DNA from: Haloarcula vallismortis ATCC 29715
GTDB lineage: Archaea; Halobacteriota; Halobacteria; Halobacteriales; Haloarculaceae
DNA length: 64,000 nucleotides
NCBI RefSeq assembly: GCF_000337775.1
Contig: NZ_AOLQ01000021.1
Location: 62,001 to 126,000 of the forward strand
Reading direction: 5' to 3'
Shown: positions 45,736 to 54,477 of the stretch, in pieces
Layout of the letters: the number at the start of each line of letters is the position of its first letter
How positions within the stretch are numbered: position 1 is the first letter of the stretch
Program-made: the position numbers and the translations under genes
Notes under the pieces: model-generated
What the model was told of the DNA's origin: nothing
Databases searched by the model: none
Seen by the model: only the letters and a program-made list of their open reading frames with translations

Positions 45736-46059
45736 GGAGACTCCGAGCGGAGCGAGGGTCTCCAAACTGCGAGCGGCGAAGCCGCGACGTAGGGCGGGGC
45801 GCGACCGCAGGGAGCGGCCCGCCAGACGCGCAGCGGTGACCGAAGGGAACCGCGAGCAGTAGCGAGGCCAACCGCAGCGAAGAACCTCGAACCGGAACGG
45901 GGAGCGAAGCGACCCGCGGAGGATACAGAGTCAGTCTCGAACGAGGACACCTCTCAGACCGCTGGTCACTGCGACTTTTTGAGCCGCGCTGTGGCGACTC
46001 TCCCCAGCTCCAGCACTGGCTGCCGCCACGATGATTACCGTCGGCGCTGACGTCTGCAT
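45736..46059. repeat. 324-base gap with GAGCGA-rich repeats and hairpins
   Basis: No gene seen. Starting right at the ahcY stop, GGAGAC (45736-45741) pairs with GTCTCC (45758-45763), and GCGGC/GCCGC (45773-45785) closes around GAA. Overlapping GAGCGGAGCGAG-like words run to about 45920, as at 5780-5910. The last 100 bases are more normal and should carry the promoter of the hexapeptide-repeat gene. Confidence 0.55.
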
Positions 46060-46515
46060 ATGGCTGTCCACGAGACCGCTCAGGTCGAGAATACGACGCT
46101 GGGCACTGCCGAGGTTCGAGAATACGTGACAATCCACGACGCCGACATAGCTGATGGCGTCCAAATTTATGAGGGAGCCTCGATCAAAAAGGCGACCATC
46201 CACGGACCGACCGATATCAATGCAAACGTATACGTCGAGAACGCGACGCTTGGCGAGTCCGTTCAGGTCGGGCCCAACGCCTCCATCGTCGGCGTAACCC
46301 ACGACCTCTCTGACACGGGCATGGAGTTCCGGAACGACACGTTCGACGAGATAGCTATCGAGAACGGGGCTTTCGTCGGCGCTAACGCGGTGGTCCTTCC
46401 GGGCGTCACGGTCGGGGAAAACGCTGTCATCGGGGCCGGAACTACTGTAACCGAGGACGTCCCTGCCGAGACCGTGGTCCGGAGCGCCACGGAAACGGTA
46501 CGGCGCTCTCTCTGA
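46060..46515 (+). CDS. left-handed beta-helix acyltransferase-like protein
   Basis: 151 residues of hexapeptide repeats (VQIYEGASIKKATIHG, NANVYVENATLG, NAVVLPGVTVGENAVIGAGTTV): the LbH fold used by O-acetyltransferases and gamma-class carbonic anhydrases. The typical acetyltransferase catalytic His (in a GHxxH loop) is not obvious, so function is open. ATG 46060. Confidence 0.82.
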   Translation: MAVHETAQVENTTLGTAEVREYVTIHDADIADGVQIYEGASIKKATIHGPTDINANVYVENATLGESVQVGPNASIVGVTHDLSDTGMEFRNDTFDEIAIENGAFVGANAVVLPGVTVGENAVIGAGTTVTEDVPAETVVRSATETVRRSL

Positions 46516-46651
46516 GACTGGCACAGAACATCGGCCTCCACTTCCTAGCAAACGGGTTGCCCACCGCGACCGATCGGCTGGGTGGGGTTACTCACTCCAT
46601 ACAGACACAAAACCGCCCGCTTCGCTGGTGTCGCCGATACGTCGACCGGTC

Positions 46652-46804
46652 CTACTCAGTTACGTCGACGAAGAGTGTCGACTGAATCCACGCAGACGGA
46701 TTTTCAGGGTCGCCGATGTGGGCGACCGTATCCACGCCGACGTCGTACTCTTCGAATGTCGCTCTGATGCCCTCTTGTGAATCGGTATCGTGTTCGTGCG
46801 TCAT
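46652..46804 (-). CDS. 50-residue acidic protein
   Basis: MTHEHDTDSQEGIRATFEEYDV…, ending NPSAWIQSTLFVDVTE. The AWIQS ending resembles small haloarchaeal proteins of unknown function (DUF7331-like, by recall, not certain). It is too short for standard calls, but composition and third-base GC fit a real gene. ATG 46804. Confidence 0.6.
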   Translation of the reverse strand: MTHEHDTDSQEGIRATFEEYDVGVDTVAHIGDPENPSAWIQSTLFVDVTE

Positions 46805-46846
46805 CGGTGTGCTCCGTGTCTCGTCTGGCAGTTACCTCGTCGGATG

Positions 46847-46885
46847 ACTGCACTGGTCCAGTTCCCCGACCGGACCGAGTGCAGT
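46847..46885. repeat. long imperfect inverted repeat
   Basis: ACTGCACTGGTCC (46847-46859) pairs with GGACCGAGTGCAGT (46872-46885) with one extra base in the right arm and a 12-nt loop. It stands 43 nt upstream of the leftward 50-residue gene and about 90 nt before the rightward TATATAG box. Operator or transcript hairpin; no T-run. Confidence 0.6.
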
Positions 46886-46975
46886 TGCCGACCCGCGTCC
46901 TTACCACACTTTGTCAGTAGGGGGTTGCAGGTATCCGCTTGTCTACTAGCTGTATTCACTCGCCGCCGGTCCGAC

Positions 46976-47072
46976 TCTATGTATATAGCCCCACAACATG
47001 GTCGCCCCGTCCCACGGACTGACTGTCGGGAATCCAACACCGACCGTCCCGGTGACGGCAATTTTATTCGCT
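46976..47072 (+). promoter_or_regulatory. two stacked TATA-like boxes for priL
   Basis: TATGTATATAG at about 46978-46988 precedes an in-frame ATG (46998), and ATTTTATTCGC at about 47062-47072 precedes the conserved ATG (47094) by about 27 nt. The second fits the standard start; the first could give a form with 32 extra residues. Confidence 0.45.
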
Positions 47073-47093
47073 CCCGTCCGAAAGGTGGTGGCA

Positions 47094-48170
47094 ATGGAAC
47101 CGCTCCACGCTCGCTACCCCTTTCTGGCGCGGTCGCGGGACGCTGTCGAAGCCGCGGCGGTAGATCTGGGCGAAATCGTCGCCACGGACGAGACGGTCAC
47201 AGCGCGCGCGCTGGAGCGGGTCGAATCGGCAATCACGGACGGCACCATCGGGGAGCCACACCGGCGGACCCGCGTCGAACTGCTTTCGTACCCGGTCGCT
47301 CGCGTACTGGTGTCGCTCGTCGACGTCCACATCTGCACCCGGAAGTACGCGCAGGCGGAGGCCGAGGCGGCCTACGACCGGTTCACTGCGGAGTTCGAGA
47401 CGACGACGGAGCTGAAATCGACCCAGCGCGAGACGCTCGACCGCACGGAACTGCTTGCGGAGTTCGACCTCGCAAGCGCGGTCAGGGAGACGGGCGACCG
47501 CTACCACGTCGAGGTCGGGGCGTACCTCGACCTGGCAGCCGACCAGCGGGGCGATTCCTGGCGGCTGGTCAATCGGCCACTGACAGACGGCGAAGTCAGG
47601 GTCACCGCCGAGGAACTGAACGTTCTGTTGAAACAGGCGATTCGCCATCGGGTCACCGATGGGCTGCCGTTCAACGTTCCCGACGCTATCGCCGACGAAC
47701 TGACCGAAGAGGTCGACCGGTTAGAGGAAGTCCTCTCGGAACTGGAACTCACCCGCGAGATCGACACCGTCGTCCCGGAGCTGTTCCCGCCGTGCATGAA
47801 GTCGCTGCTCGACCAGGTCCAGAAGGGCGAGCACCTCGAACATCACTCCCGGTTTGCGATTGCGACCTTCCTCGTCGGCATCGGGATGACGACGGACGAG
47901 ATTGTCGACCTGTTTCAGGTCAACCCCGGATTCGGCGAGGAAGCCACCCGGTATCAGGTCGACCATATCCGTGGGGACACCAGCCCGACGGAGTACTCGA
48001 CCCCGGCGTGTTCGACCATGCAGTCCTACGGCGACTGTGTCAACATGGACGACCTCTGTGAGGCTATTTCACATCCGATGGGGTACTACGAGCAGAAGTT
48101 AGACGACACCGACGAGGAGGAACTGGTCGACTGGCGCGAGGACGAGGGCGACGAAGAGGCCGACGCCTAG
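47094..48170 (+). CDS. priL: DNA primase large subunit PriL
   Basis: 358 residues. MEPLHARYPFLA is the conserved start. Four cysteines for the [4Fe-4S] cluster are at FPPC, TPAC, GDC and DLC in the C-terminal part. It partners PriS to lay RNA/DNA primers at replication forks. An ATG at 46998 is in frame but non-conserved. Its TAG shares CTAG with the convergent membrane gene. Confidence 0.95.
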   Translation: MEPLHARYPFLARSRDAVEAAAVDLGEIVATDETVTARALERVESAITDGTIGEPHRRTRVELLSYPVARVLVSLVDVHICTRKYAQAEAEAAYDRFTAEFETTTELKSTQRETLDRTELLAEFDLASAVRETGDRYHVEVGAYLDLAADQRGDSWRLVNRPLTDGEVRVTAEELNVLLKQAIRHRVTDGLPFNVPDAIADELTEEVDRLEEVLSELELTREIDTVVPELFPPCMKSLLDQVQKGEHLEHHSRFAIATFLVGIGMTTDEIVDLFQVNPGFGEEATRYQVDHIRGDTSPTEYSTPACSTMQSYGDCVNMDDLCEAISHPMGYYEQKLDDTDEEELVDWREDEGDEEADA

Positions 48171-48376
48171 AACTGCTGGCGTTCCAGCCAGAGGCCAGCA
48201 GCGGTCATAAACACGACGAACAGCCCGATTGCGCCGATGAGTGCGTAGCCGCCCGTTGGCTCTACGGTTGACCCATCAAGGTACATCTGTGAGGCCGTAA
48301 CAGTTGCACCGACGAACAGCACGACGGCGACCGCCGAAATGACGATTTGCAGGAGCGTCTCCCGCTCGATATCCAT
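48167..48376 (-). CDS. small two-helix membrane protein (DUF7472-like)
   Basis: 69 residues: MDIERETLLQIVISAVAVVLFVGATVTA and a second helix ALIGAIGLFVVFMTAAGLWL. The role is unknown. Its stop is the CTAG shared with priL. ATG 48376; longer frames are not conserved-looking. Confidence 0.72.
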   Translation of the reverse strand: MDIERETLLQIVISAVAVVLFVGATVTASQMYLDGSTVEPTGGYALIGAIGLFVVFMTAAGLWLERQQF

Positions 48377-48505
48377 GCTCTGCGATTTCACAGGGCTGGC
48401 AAAAAGGGTATCGAAGCGCCGGAGCCCGCTGGCCGAGCAATTTAGGCCTGTGTAGCACCTACGTTTCAACTGGACGCATTGGAAAATACAGCCGCGTCCG
48501 CACCT

Positions 48506-49153
48506 ATGACGATCATCGAGTCAGCAGCCGACCGGCAGAGTACCGCACTTGCACCGGACCTCCGTTCCCTTCCGGACCGGGCCGCCCGCGCCTGGACCGA
48601 GCGCATGGCCGTCCGTCCACGAGCGGGAAGCACGTACGCTGTGACGACGGAGAGCGACAGTACGTACCTCGTCGACATCGCACAGCACGCCTGTTCCTGT
48701 CCCGACAACCGCATCCGCGGCGAGCACTGCAAACACCTCCGGCGAGTCGCCCTCGAAATCACCGCACGTCGGGTCGCACCGCCCGGCAAGGAACGGGCGG
48801 TCTGTGACGCCTGTGGAACCGTCACCTTCGTCGCCGCGGACGCGGGAACGCCACATCTCTGTGGCAACTGCCGGCTGGAGACCGGCGACATAGTACGGGA
48901 CTGCGAGACTGACGACAGGCTCGTCGTTACCGATGTGACAGAGACGCTGGCGGACGACTGGACCGTCGAGGCGACAGACGAGACAGTCGCCGACTACGAC
49001 ACCAACGACGGCTACCCGCCCGACGACCTGGTGGTGCTTGCGACTTATCTCTCGGACGCCGTCGGCGCAACCAAGCCGCGAGAATACGCCTTTCCCCTGT
49101 CACGGCTTCGCCGCGTCGAGGATGCCGAACTCGTCGGCGGCGGGAGCCAGTAA
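48506..49153 (+). CDS. SWIM zinc-finger protein with second zinc ribbon
   Basis: 215 residues. SWIM motif C63-X-C65…C75-X-H77 (ACSCPDNRIRGEHCKHLRR) is followed by C100-X2-C103 and C119-X2-C122 (CDAC, CGNC), a separate zinc ribbon. The C-terminal 90 residues are acidic and strand-rich. SWIM domains bind DNA or act in protein complexes. ATG 48506. Neighbour to priL and hjc, which suggests, but does not show, a nucleic-acid role. Confidence 0.85.
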   Translation: MTIIESAADRQSTALAPDLRSLPDRAARAWTERMAVRPRAGSTYAVTTESDSTYLVDIAQHACSCPDNRIRGEHCKHLRRVALEITARRVAPPGKERAVCDACGTVTFVAADAGTPHLCGNCRLETGDIVRDCETDDRLVVTDVTETLADDWTVEATDETVADYDTNDGYPPDDLVVLATYLSDAVGATKPREYAFPLSRLRRVEDAELVGGGSQ

Positions 49154-49171
49154 TCGAGCGCCCGCAAACCG

Positions 49172-49690
49172 CTACTCCAGCATCGCCGCGGCGTCCTCCT
49201 TGTCGAGGTCGCCGCGCTCGAAGGCCGACAGCACGTCCAGCACGCTCTGGTCGGGGCCGTCGTCGCCCACCTCGTCCAGCGTGACCTTCTTGGAGTTTCC
49301 CACGAACTCATCGAAATCAGTGCCGTCGGAGAGCGCCTTCTCCTTTTTGACGCGGTAGTTGCCGCCGTCGGTCGTGTGGAGGTCCGCCGGGTGGAAGAAA
49401 TACCAGTCCTCGCGGTCGAACCGGACGCCGATACGCGGCTTCGCGCCGAAGTTCCGGGCGAAGAAGAGTAGTGCCTCGACTTCTTCGCCGGTGAGATAGA
49501 TCGGGTCGCCGGCGCTGGATTTCGCCTCGATAGCGTAGAACGTCTCGCCGTCGCCCGAGAGCACGTCCGGCAGTTCCCGCTCGGTCGCGCTGCCGCTGGC
49601 CGGCGCGCGCATCACCGCAAAGCCCGCCTCGTCGAGTGCGTTGACCAGTTCGCGCTCGCGGCGGTCGCCCTTCGCGTTCGAGTTTGCCAT
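49172..49690 (-). CDS. hjc: Holliday junction resolvase Hjc
   Basis: 172 residues. The start [42 protein letters not shown]-like motif and EAKSS form the E/D-ExK nuclease core of archaeal Hjc, which cuts four-way junctions in recombination. A C-terminal tail of about 45 acidic residues extends the usual 120-130. ATG 49690. Confidence 0.94.
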   Translation of the reverse strand: MANSNAKGDRRERELVNALDEAGFAVMRAPASGSATERELPDVLSGDGETFYAIEAKSSAGDPIYLTGEEVEALLFFARNFGAKPRIGVRFDREDWYFFHPADLHTTDGGNYRVKKEKALSDGTDFDEFVGNSKKVTLDEVGDDGPDQSVLDVLSAFERGDLDKEDAAAMLE

Positions 49691-49749
49691 TAGCAGGACG
49701 TGGAGCGACGAGGGTAAAACCGTTCAGATACGCTCGAACCGAGCGGGAG

Positions 49750-50361
49750 TCACTCTTTGATTCGCGACTCCAGTTCCTGAATGACCTCGTCGGTCGTGCC
49801 ACCGTCGCCCCGAACCGCCTGCGTGTAACGCCTGTATTCCTTGGGGGACACCTCGACAGTCTTGGTTTCGCCTTTGTGCGAAATCTCAAGCTTCACCGTC
49901 CCCTGTGGATTGTTCCGTCGCCGGAAGCTCGCCATCGCTGTGAAGACGAACCAGAAGGCCACGCACGTCCCGATGAAGTACGCCATCGTTGTCTCGAACG
50001 CCAGCGTCTGTTCACCGACGGTCCAGTTGTAGGGATACGCCGTTTGAAACAGCCCCACACCGACCAGACAGAGAAACGCGCCAACGCCGACACCGCCCTG
50101 CTCCCGACGGCTTGAGGGCAACACGGCGACGACGCTCAGGAACATTGCGGGAATGCCAAGGCCGCCCAGCGTCCCGCCGAGCTTCTCGGCAGCGTGGGGC
50201 TCAGTTGCGCCGACGACCGCCGACAGCGGGGTCGTGACGAGCAGTATCGCGACAACCACCGTCAGCGCGCCGACACCCCCCAGGGTCGCACCGGCAACGA
50301 CACGGCGGGGGTCACGCCCCTCCCAGCGCCGATTGCTGTACGCGTCCCCGAGGTTCTCCAT
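49750..50361 (-). CDS. membrane protein (DUF7139-like permease)
   Basis: 203 residues with about five TM helices followed by a cytosolic basic-acidic tail (FRRRNNPQGTVKLEISHKGETKTVEVSPKEYRRY). The haloarchaeal family is by recall DUF7139. No enzymatic motif. ATG 50361. Same strand as hjc, 59 bases upstream of it, so co-transcription is possible. Confidence 0.72.
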   Translation of the reverse strand: MENLGDAYSNRRWEGRDPRRVVAGATLGGVGALTVVVAILLVTTPLSAVVGATEPHAAEKLGGTLGGLGIPAMFLSVVAVLPSSRREQGGVGVGAFLCLVGVGLFQTAYPYNWTVGEQTLAFETTMAYFIGTCVAFWFVFTAMASFRRRNNPQGTVKLEISHKGETKTVEVSPKEYRRYTQAVRGDGGTTDEVIQELESRIKE

Positions 50362-50397
50362 ACCGGCCTGTTGGCACCCGACCCACAAAACGGTACG

Positions 50398-51294
50398 TCA
50401 GACGCGCGTGCGACGCTGTATGGCGGCCAGCGCGTCGTCGCCGGCGGTCGTCAGCGTGCCCAGATGGTCGCTGTCGACGCGTTCGAGTGAGGCGTCAGGA
50501 AGCCGCTGTGCGAGGGCTTTCCCCGTCGATGGCGCGACGTTGGCATCGTTTTGCCCCTGGAACACCGTCACGGGAACAGACACGTCTTCGAGGGCAAACG
50601 GCCATGGCTGTGAGAGAAGTCGCTGCTCGCGGATGATTCCGCTCGGCCCGCGTGTCATCGACGTGAGCATATCCGCACGGACAATCCGAGCTACTTCGTC
50701 GGCTGCCAGCGCATCCGTCTCCGGTGTCTCCTCGGCAACGAACCCGACGGCGTAGGACGGGTCTCGACGGAGAGCAAACCACCGCTGCAGGCGAAACAGA
50801 CGGCCAAGCGCCCATGGTGCGTGTCGGGCCAATGCCCCCACGAACTGCTGGACGCGCCCCGTCGAACCGATTGACGGCGGGCCGCTGCCGCCCAGCAGTG
50901 CGATTCGCCGTATCTCTGGCAGTCGGTGACAGGCCAGCGCGAACGGGCCGCCGCCGGAGAAACCGATTGCGCCGGCTTCGTCGACATCGAGATGCGACAG
51001 AAGGTGTGTGGCGTCGTCCGGCCAGTCTTCGAGCGTGACAGAAGCGTCTTTGGAGTTCCCGATACCCGGCCGGTCCGGGGCGATGAGGTGTACGTCGCGT
51101 TCGCGGGCCGGTGTGGCAAGCAGCCGTGCAGCGACGTGTGACCCGGGGGTGCCGTGACAGAAGAGGACCGGATAGCCGTCGGTGTCGCCGTAGGTAGCGT
51201 ACGCCAGCCGCCGGCCGTCTGGGAGCGCAAGCGTCTCCGTCTCGGAGTCGTCAGGCAGCCAGTCAGTGGCTGGGATTGGCGGCACGGACGGCAT
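50398..51294 (-). CDS. alpha/beta-fold hydrolase
   Basis: 298 residues. HGTPGSH (oxyanion), GFSGGGPFAL with the nucleophilic Ser (GxSxG), and DSDHLGTLT near the end with the catalytic His. Esterase or lactonase type; substrate unknown. ATG 51294, 6 bases after the PCNA stop on the same strand, so it is probably in an operon with pcn. Confidence 0.88.
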   Translation of the reverse strand: MPSVPPIPATDWLPDDSETETLALPDGRRLAYATYGDTDGYPVLFCHGTPGSHVAARLLATPARERDVHLIAPDRPGIGNSKDASVTLEDWPDDATHLLSHLDVDEAGAIGFSGGGPFALACHRLPEIRRIALLGGSGPPSIGSTGRVQQFVGALARHAPWALGRLFRLQRWFALRRDPSYAVGFVAEETPETDALAADEVARIVRADMLTSMTRGPSGIIREQRLLSQPWPFALEDVSVPVTVFQGQNDANVAPSTGKALAQRLPDASLERVDSDHLGTLTTAGDDALAAIQRRTRV

Positions 51295-51300
51295 TCGACG

Positions 51301-52044
51301 TTATTCGCTCTGGATGCGCGGCGCGAGCATGTAGGTGACCCGGCCCTGTCCCTCGGCGAAGCTGAAGTGCATCTTGACCGGGAACTCCTCGCCGAGTTCC
51401 ATCTCGACCTCGGCGTCTTTGGGGATGGCCTTGTTCATGTTCTTCAGGTAATCCAGCGAGAACAGCGAGTGGGCGTCTCCGGGGGTGAGGTCGATGAGGT
51501 CGTCGCGGGTGAGTTCGAGGTGAACGTCGTCGGTGTCGCCCTCGGCGTCGACGTAGAACAGCTCCTCGGTCGCGTCGACGCCCAGCGCGATGTGGTCGCT
51601 GACCATGTCCGCGGCGGTGACCGACCGGTCGATGTCTTTCCCCTCGATGACGATGTTCGCCGAGAGGTCCAGGTCCGGGAGGTCAGGCTCCTGTCGGATG
51701 GAGTCGGGGTCGATCAGCGCGAGGGTGTATTCGAGACCGTCGATAGAGATGTGGAGCTTCCGCGTCTCCTCGTCCAGATCGAGATGGACGAGCTGGCCGG
51801 CGTCGGCCATGCCAGCGATGTCTTCGAGGCGGGAGAGGTTGACGCCGATGAGTCCACCGTCAGTCTCGTAGGACTCGAACGCCGCCGCGTCGAGCCGCAG
51901 GTCGACCATTCCAACGTTTGCCGGGTCGACTGCCCGGATTTCCAGCCCGTCTTCTTCGAGGTGGATCTTGCACTCGTCCACCAGCACGCTCACAGAGTCG
52001 AGAGTCGCCTGGAGCGTGTCTGCGCTCACGATGGCGTTGAACAT
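51301..52044 (-). CDS. pcn: DNA sliding clamp PCNA
   Basis: 247 residues, exactly the archaeal length. [24 protein letters not shown] and the two-domain repeat with the inter-domain connecting loop match PCNA, a homotrimeric ring tethering polymerases and ligase. The fourteen in-frame residues upstream (to 52086) are non-conserved and contain the promoter. Confidence 0.97.
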   Translation of the reverse strand: MFNAIVSADTLQATLDSVSVLVDECKIHLEEDGLEIRAVDPANVGMVDLRLDAAAFESYETDGGLIGVNLSRLEDIAGMADAGQLVHLDLDEETRKLHISIDGLEYTLALIDPDSIRQEPDLPDLDLSANIVIEGKDIDRSVTAADMVSDHIALGVDATEELFYVDAEGDTDDVHLELTRDDLIDLTPGDAHSLFSLDYLKNMNKAIPKDAEVEMELGEEFPVKMHFSFAEGQGRVTYMLAPRIQSE

Positions 52045-52197
52045 CTTGAACCGAAGTATGCCCCCATCCATTAAAAAGTCCCTCATTGAAACCGCGTGCG
52101 CGCGAGCGACCGCGGGTGGCGTCGGTGAGGACGACTAGTACCGTCTACCGAGAAATCGGGACCAAGCGGGCGACGCTCGGTCACTCCGGCGGCGCGG

Positions 52198-53283
52198 TCA
52201 GGCCTCCGGTTGGAACACGTCGGGGTTTGCCGACCCCTCGCGGTTGATGACTGCCATCATGCCCTTGCGGGCGACCCGGGAGAGTGCGTGGTCGACCAGC
52301 TTGATCGGGCCGGGCACCTCGGCGTGAAGCGTCGCGATGGCACAGGACCCTGGCTTGACCGGCGTCGTCTGGACGAACTTGTTCGGCGGCCCGGCGATAG
52401 AGCCCTGCTGCCAGACCTCGTCCCAGACGGAGCCGATGGGGTGGAAGCTCGAATCGAGGTTCGGGCCGCCGGCCACGAAGTACACGCGGGCGGTGTCGCC
52501 GACCGACATGCTCGGCGAGCCGTGGACGTCCGGCGTGATGGCGTACTTCTCGCCGTTCATCAGGACGTAGGTCGGGTCTTCGGCCGCCATCGCTTCCATG
52601 TCGAAGTCGTGGTGCCCCTTCTCGCCGGCGTCGCCGGTGGTGTACAGCTCGTGCTGGCCGAAGTAGAACTCGTGGTCCACGTCGGGGAGCCCGTCTTTTG
52701 GCTCGACGAGTATCATCCCGAACATCCCCGAGGAGATGTGCATGTCGAGGTTCGGGACGGCACAGTGGTAGATGAACGCGCCGGGGTAGGTGGCCTTGAA
52801 CCGGAACGTCTTGGTCTGGCCGGGCGTGACCATCGACGCCTCAGCACCGCCACCGGGGCCGCGGACGGCGTGGAGGTCGATGTTGTGGGGCATCGAGTTC
52901 CCCTCCTCGTTCGTGATGGTGAGTTCGACGGTGTCGCCCCGGCGGACCCGGATCATCGGGCCGGGAATCTGGTCGCCGAATGTCATGTAGGTGTAGGTGA
53001 CGCCCGGCTCGATCTCTGCGACCTGCTCTTTGGTGGTCATCTCCACCGACACGGTCTTTGGCTCCGACCGGTCGATGGGGTCCGGGATTGCGGTCGGGTC
53101 TGCGGCGATACGGTCGACGTCGGTCTGCTGTGCGGCGTTCATAGCTGGCTCCTGTGGGGTCGTCTCCGCTTCGGTCGATTGCCTGTCTGCGCCCGGTGCG
53201 CTGGCACAGCCCGCAAGCGCTGCCGTGCCGACGCCCAGGGCCTCTAACACCCGCCTCCGCGTCGCCGTTGGAATGGTTGACAT
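52198..53283 (-). CDS. nirK: copper-containing nitrite reductase NirK (Tat lipoprotein)
   Basis: 361 residues. A Tat signal (TRRRVLEAL) with lipobox LAGC26 indicates export folded and lipid anchoring. Type 1 copper ligands are visible as H133, C174, H182 and M187; type 2 copper ligands H138, H173 and the His in SSFHPIG; the catalytic Asp is D136 (PHNIDLH). It reduces nitrite to NO in denitrification, outside the membrane. A 9-bp inverted repeat overlaps the predicted transcription start. No other denitrification gene is in the window. Confidence 0.95.
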   Translation of the reverse strand: MSTIPTATRRRVLEALGVGTAALAGCASAPGADRQSTEAETTPQEPAMNAAQQTDVDRIAADPTAIPDPIDRSEPKTVSVEMTTKEQVAEIEPGVTYTYMTFGDQIPGPMIRVRRGDTVELTITNEEGNSMPHNIDLHAVRGPGGGAEASMVTPGQTKTFRFKATYPGAFIYHCAVPNLDMHISSGMFGMILVEPKDGLPDVDHEFYFGQHELYTTGDAGEKGHHDFDMEAMAAEDPTYVLMNGEKYAITPDVHGSPSMSVGDTARVYFVAGGPNLDSSFHPIGSVWDEVWQQGSIAGPPNKFVQTTPVKPGSCAIATLHAEVPGPIKLVDHALSRVARKGMMAVINREGSANPDVFQPEA

Positions 53284-53287
53284 CGGA

Positions 53288-53333
53288 AGGTCACGTCCTA
53301 CAGATAGGACTCGGCACGTGACCTGTATATACT
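53288..53333 (-). promoter_or_regulatory. nirK promoter with operator-like inverted repeat
   Basis: AGGTCACGT (53288-53296) and ACGTGACCT (53316-53324) are perfect complements separated by 19 bases. Directly next to them, TGTATATACT at about 53324-53333 is the TATA box of nirK on the minus strand. The expected start of transcription, about 25 nt from the box, falls inside the repeat, so a dimer bound here would block or re-time initiation. Inside is also CCTA…TAGG at 53297-53308. Confidence 0.7.
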
Positions 53334-53588
53334 GGACCGGACAATCTCAGCCGCTGAGACGCGTTCCTACTCGGCAAGAACGACACTGAACGTGTTCGGG
53401 TCGGTGGTAATGTACTCCCGGAAACTGCCGATATTCCGGTCTGCTTCGGAACAACTGACAGCGGCCGTCGCGCAGTGGTGGCCGGAACTTCGAGTCGGCA
53501 TCCATTTGAGCGCTGACCGCTTCCGTGGTACCATGACTGCGATTTCGCCATATTTCGGCGATCGAGACGCATACGGTGTGTGGTAACC
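53334..53588. other. gap between nirK and rlmE
   Basis: About 255 bases. TCGCC/GGCGA flank ATATTT at about 53544-53560, near the probable rlmE promoter. A 55-codon minus frame (53367-53534) and a 64-codon plus frame lie in the middle; neither has a recognisable domain or acidic composition. Possibly a degenerate gene remnant. Confidence 0.4.
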
Positions 53589-54380
53589 ATGTCGGGCAAA
53601 GACGACTATTACAACAGAGCGAAACAAGAGGGGTATCGCGCGCGGTCAGCGTATAAACTCCAGCAGCTAGATGACACGGCCGGCCTCCTCGGTGAGGGGC
53701 GGACCGTCGTCGACCTCGGGGCTGCGCCCGGCGGCTGGATGCAGGTCGCGGCCGAGCGAATCGGCGAGCGAGGCACGCTGGTCGGTGTCGACCGCCAGAC
53801 TATCGACGATCTGGACGACCCCGAACCGACCGTCGAGTACGTCCGCGGCGATATGACCGAGGACAGCACGAAAGACGAAATCCGTGAAATAGTTGGGGAG
53901 AGCGACGGCACCGGTGGCCCGGTTGACGTTGTCATCTCCGATATGGCTCCGAACATGACCGGCCAGTACGACCTCGACCACGCCCGGTCGGTCCATCTGG
54001 TCCGGCAGGCCTTCGAGGTGGCGACGGATCTGCTCGACGCGGGCGGGGATTTCTGTGCGAAGGTGTTCGACGGACAGGACCTCGACGACCTCATCGCCGA
54101 TATCGAACCGGAGTTCGAGTACGTCCGCGAGGTCCGCCCCGACGCTTCGCGGGACTCCTCCTCGGAGCTGTATCTGGTCGCGAAACACCGCCTGACCGGC
54201 CCGGTCCGCGAGGGTGACATCGTCGAGGTCACTATCGATGATATCGGCGAGGAGGGCGACGGCATCGCCAAGGTCGAGAACTTCACTGTGTTCGTCAGCG
54301 GGGTCGAAGCGGGTGAGACCGTCGAAGTCCGCGTCGACGACGTGAAGCCCCGGTACGCGTTCGCCGAACCGGTCGAGTAA
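53589..54380 (+). CDS. rlmE: 23S rRNA 2'-O-ribose methyltransferase RlmE (FtsJ/RrmJ) with TRAM domain
   Basis: 263 residues. KDDYYNRAKQEGYRARSAYKL, VDLGAAPGGW (SAM), SDMAPNMTG and CAKVFDG carry the K-D-K-E catalytic set of FtsJ. The last 60 residues (GPVREGDIVEVTIDDIGEEGDG, FVSGVEAGETVEVRV) are a TRAM RNA-binding domain, a haloarchaeal addition. It methylates the A-loop uridine of 23S rRNA. ATG 53589; an ATG three codons upstream is possible. Confidence 0.94.
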   Translation: MSGKDDYYNRAKQEGYRARSAYKLQQLDDTAGLLGEGRTVVDLGAAPGGWMQVAAERIGERGTLVGVDRQTIDDLDDPEPTVEYVRGDMTEDSTKDEIREIVGESDGTGGPVDVVISDMAPNMTGQYDLDHARSVHLVRQAFEVATDLLDAGGDFCAKVFDGQDLDDLIADIEPEFEYVREVRPDASRDSSSELYLVAKHRLTGPVREGDIVEVTIDDIGEEGDGIAKVENFTVFVSGVEAGETVEVRVDDVKPRYAFAEPVE

Positions 54381-54477
54381 TACTGTCGGCTGCACGTCTG
54401 TGAAGACTGCCGCCATTCTGGAGTGGCGAATCCTGCAATAGTTACGGCCGACAGTATAGGCCGTTGGCAGTCGCCCT

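Noticed and set aside
53367-53534. 55-codon minus-strand ORF between nirK and rlmE
   Set aside because: No recognised domain and mixed codon use; kept only as part of the gap description.
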